Below, piece after piece: positions 62,341 through 64,000 of a stretch of 64,000 nt of DNA. Numbering within the stretch: the stretch's first letter is position 1; the number at the start of each line of letters is the position of its first letter. Both the position numbers and the translations under genes were made by a program. Source of the stretch: Cupriavidus sp. (GTDB taxonomy: Bacteria > Pseudomonadota > Gammaproteobacteria > Burkholderiales > Burkholderiaceae); NCBI GenBank assembly GCA_031181345.1, contig JAPSLC010000006.1:1-64000 (forward strand). Direction: 5' to 3'. Below the pieces are notes generated by a model, which made no database searches, was not told the origin of the DNA, and was given only the letters and a program-made list of their open reading frames with translations.

Positions 62341-64000
62341 TCAAGCCCGCATGCCGTCCAGCACCTTGTCCAGCGTCAGCGGATAACTGCGCAGCCGGAT
62401 GCCGGTCGCGTTGAACACCGCATTGGCCAGCGAAGCCCCTGCCCCGCAAATGCCGAGCTCGCCGACGCCCTTGGCCCCAAGCGGATTGGCCTTGTCGTCG
62501 TATTCGTCGAGGAAGACCGCCTCGATGGCCGGGATGTCCGCGTGCGCGGGCACGTGGTAGCCGGCCAGGTCGCGATTGACGAAGGCGCCGTAGCGCGGGT
62601 CGACCATGCTCTCTTCCATCAGCGCCGCGCCCACGCCCCAGATCATGCCGCCGATCATCTGCGAGCGCGCCGTCTTCGGGTTCAGGATGCGGCCGGCGGC
62701 GAATACACCGAGCATGCGCCGCAGCCGGATCTCGCCGCTGTCCATATCGACGCCGACCTCGGCGAAGTGCGCGCCATGGGCGTGCTGCGAGTAGGTCTGA
62801 TACTCGGGACCGCGCTGGACCTCGCCGGTGACGCTGAGCCCGTCCGGCATCGCGCGCGCCAGCAGGGCGCGCAGCGGCTCCGATTTTCCGCCGGCGTGCA
62901 GATGGCCCTCGGCGAGGCGTGCCTGCGCCGGGTCCGCGCCGAACAGGGGCGACGCCCGGTCCGCGGACGCTGCCTCCGCCAGCCTGCGGCACAGCGCTGC
63001 GCAGGTATTGAAGACCGCCGAGCCGGTGCTGGCCGCGCCCCAGGACCCGCCCGAGCCGGGCGTGGGCGGGAAGTCGCTGTCGCCCATCTCCACCTGCACC
63101 GCCTGCATCGGCAGGCCCAGCGATTGGGCCGCGATCTGCGTCAGGATCGTATAGGTGCCGGTGCCGATATCGGTCATCGACAGCCGCACGCGCGCGGTGG
63201 CATCGCGGTACAGCGTGACCTCGGCCTTCGACGCCTGCAGATAATTGGGCCGGATCGCCGCCGACATGCCGTAGCCGATCAGCCAGCGTCCGTCGCGCAT
63301 ATTGCCCGGCGTCGATGGCCGGCGCGCCCAGCCGAAGCGCTCGGCGCCTTCGCGCATGCAGGCGACCAGCCCGCGCGTGGAGAAGGGAACGTTGCGCTCG
63401 GGGTCGACGCGCGGCTCGTTGCGGATGCGCAATTCGATCGGGTCCATCCGCAGCGCGTGCGCCAGTTCGTCGACCGCGCACTCCAGCGCCAGCGCGCCCG
63501 GCGCCTCGCCCGGGGCGCGCATGATGTCCGAGGGTGGCAGGTCGAGCCGCACCAGCCGATGGCTGGTGCGCCGGTTCGGCGCGGCATACAGCGAGCGCGT
63601 GAAGGCCGCGGTCTGCTCGGCGAACTCGTCGTACATCGCGGTCTGCTCGATGACGTCGTGCGCGATCGCGGTCATGCGGCCCTCGCGGTCGGCGGCCAGG
63701 CGGATGCGCTGGCGCATCTCGGCGCGATGGTTGGTGTTGGCGAACATCTGCTGCCGGGTCAGCGCGACCTTGACCGGCCGGCCCGTCATGCGTGCGCCGA
63801 TGGCCGCGAGGATCGCATCGGCGTGGGTCGGCACCTTCGAGCCGAAGCCGCCGCCGACGTGCTTGCAGACCACGCGCACGTTCTCGGTCGGCAGATTCAG
63901 CGTGCGCGACACCGCGATCTGGCAGGTATCGATCATCTGCGTCGAGGTATGGAGCAGCAGCCGGTCGCCCGACCATTGCGCGACGGTGCCGTGCGGCTCC
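62341..64000 (-). CDS. Xanthine-dehydrogenase-family molybdopterin subunit (partial, 5' end outside window)
   Basis: The C-terminal 550 or so residues of a molybdenum hydroxylase large subunit (CoxL/PaoC type). The frame continues past the right edge; the visible N-terminal part reads EPHGTVAQWSGDRLLLHTSTQ, a Moco-domain signature. VCKHVGGGFGSKVPTHADA (substrate channel) and the catalytic Glu in KGVGELGICGAGASLANAVFNATG are intact. Such subunits oxidise aldehydes or N-heterocycles together with FAD and 2Fe-2S subunits, expected to lie beyond the edge. The true start cannot be seen. Confidence 0.92.
   Translation of the reverse strand, partial: EPHGTVAQWSGDRLLLHTSTQMIDTCQIAVSRTLNLPTENVRVVCKHVGGGFGSKVPTHADAILAAIGARMTGRPVKVALTRQQMFANTNHRAEMRQRIRLAADREGRMTAIAHDVIEQTAMYDEFAEQTAAFTRSLYAAPNRRTSHRLVRLDLPPSDIMRAPGEAPGALALECAVDELAHALRMDPIELRIRNEPRVDPERNVPFSTRGLVACMREGAERFGWARRPSTPGNMRDGRWLIGYGMSAAIRPNYLQASKAEVTLYRDATARVRLSMTDIGTGTYTILTQIAAQSLGLPMQAVQVEMGDSDFPPTPGSGGSWGAASTGSAVFNTCAALCRRLAEAASADRASPLFGADPAQARLAEGHLHAGGKSEPLRALLARAMPDGLSVTGEVQRGPEYQTYSQHAHGAHFAEVGVDMDSGEIRLRRMLGVFAAGRILNPKTARSQMIGGMIWGVGAALMEESMVDPRYGAFVNRDLAGYHVPAHADIPAIEAVFLDEYDDKANPLGAKGVGELGICGAGASLANAVFNATGIRLRSYPLTLDKVLDGMRA

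Overview
The window is GC-rich, gene-dense chromosome from a metabolically versatile betaproteobacterium. Two tripartite-tricarboxylate (Bug/TctC) receptors, many LysR/AraC/IclR regulators paired with small metabolic genes, the nas/nir cluster and the codon use all point to Burkholderiaceae, most likely the Cupriavidus/Ralstonia group. The genus is an inference from gene content, since there is no rRNA in the window. I found no rRNA, tRNA, CRISPR array, insertion sequence or phage module.

Layout. 1-2.5 kb: LuxR-type response regulator overlapping a hybrid histidine kinase. 2.6-9.2 kb: acetyltransferase, an S9-peptidase-like protein whose nucleophile Ser is replaced by Gly, two small unknowns, a lipoprotein, an Rrf2/thioredoxin-reductase-like pair, and an AraC/cupin pair. 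9.4-15.2 kb: an exported argininosuccinate-lyase-like protein, a DUF72 protein, a tiny membrane protein, a nitroreductase/EamA pair divergent from a LysR gene, and a VOC protein. 15.4-21.3 kb: TctC receptor, class II aldolase, LysR, two AraC regulators, an EamA exporter. 21.3-22.3 kb: ohrR-ohr peroxide defence with a clear operator. 22.4-30.5 kb: a minus-strand catabolic cluster (IclR regulator, cyclase, ABC binding protein, thiolase, OB-fold partner, TctC receptor, ADP-forming acyl-CoA ligase). 30.7-32.3 kb: HipBA-type toxin-antitoxin module.

32.4-41.2 kb: complete assimilatory nitrate operon in transcription order narK-nirB-nirD-FAD reductase-nasA. Upstream are a perfect sigma-54 -24/-12 element, an NtrC-like site and a leader ending in a Rho-independent terminator just before narK. 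Nitrate is imported by NarK, reduced to nitrite by NasA and to ammonium by NirBD; the signals imply nitrogen-limitation control plus attenuation.

41.2-47.6 kb: an HxlR/acetyltransferase divergent pair around a 13-bp inverted repeat, a DsbA-like oxidoreductase, an unassigned two-gene cassette (predicted nucleotidyltransferase plus a 315-residue partner), and a NemR-like electrophile-response operon (TetR, DJ-1/PfpI, old yellow enzyme) with the same 15-bp operator in front of the regulator and of the enzymes. 47.6-64 kb: RhtA-type exporter, small membrane protein, VOC protein, BBE-type FAD oxidase, MFS transporter, RecQ-type helicase, RND efflux adaptor and pump, a hydrophilic low-complexity protein, host-attachment protein, YihY/BrkB membrane protein, DUF3626 protein, and the 3' part of a xanthine-dehydrogenase-family molybdenum subunit that runs off the right edge.

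The best candidates for undescribed biology are the nucleotidyltransferase cassette at 43.3-44.8 kb, the layered nas control region, the exported lyase-fold protein and the Ser-less S9-like protein. All assignments come from reading motifs by eye; no database search was possible.
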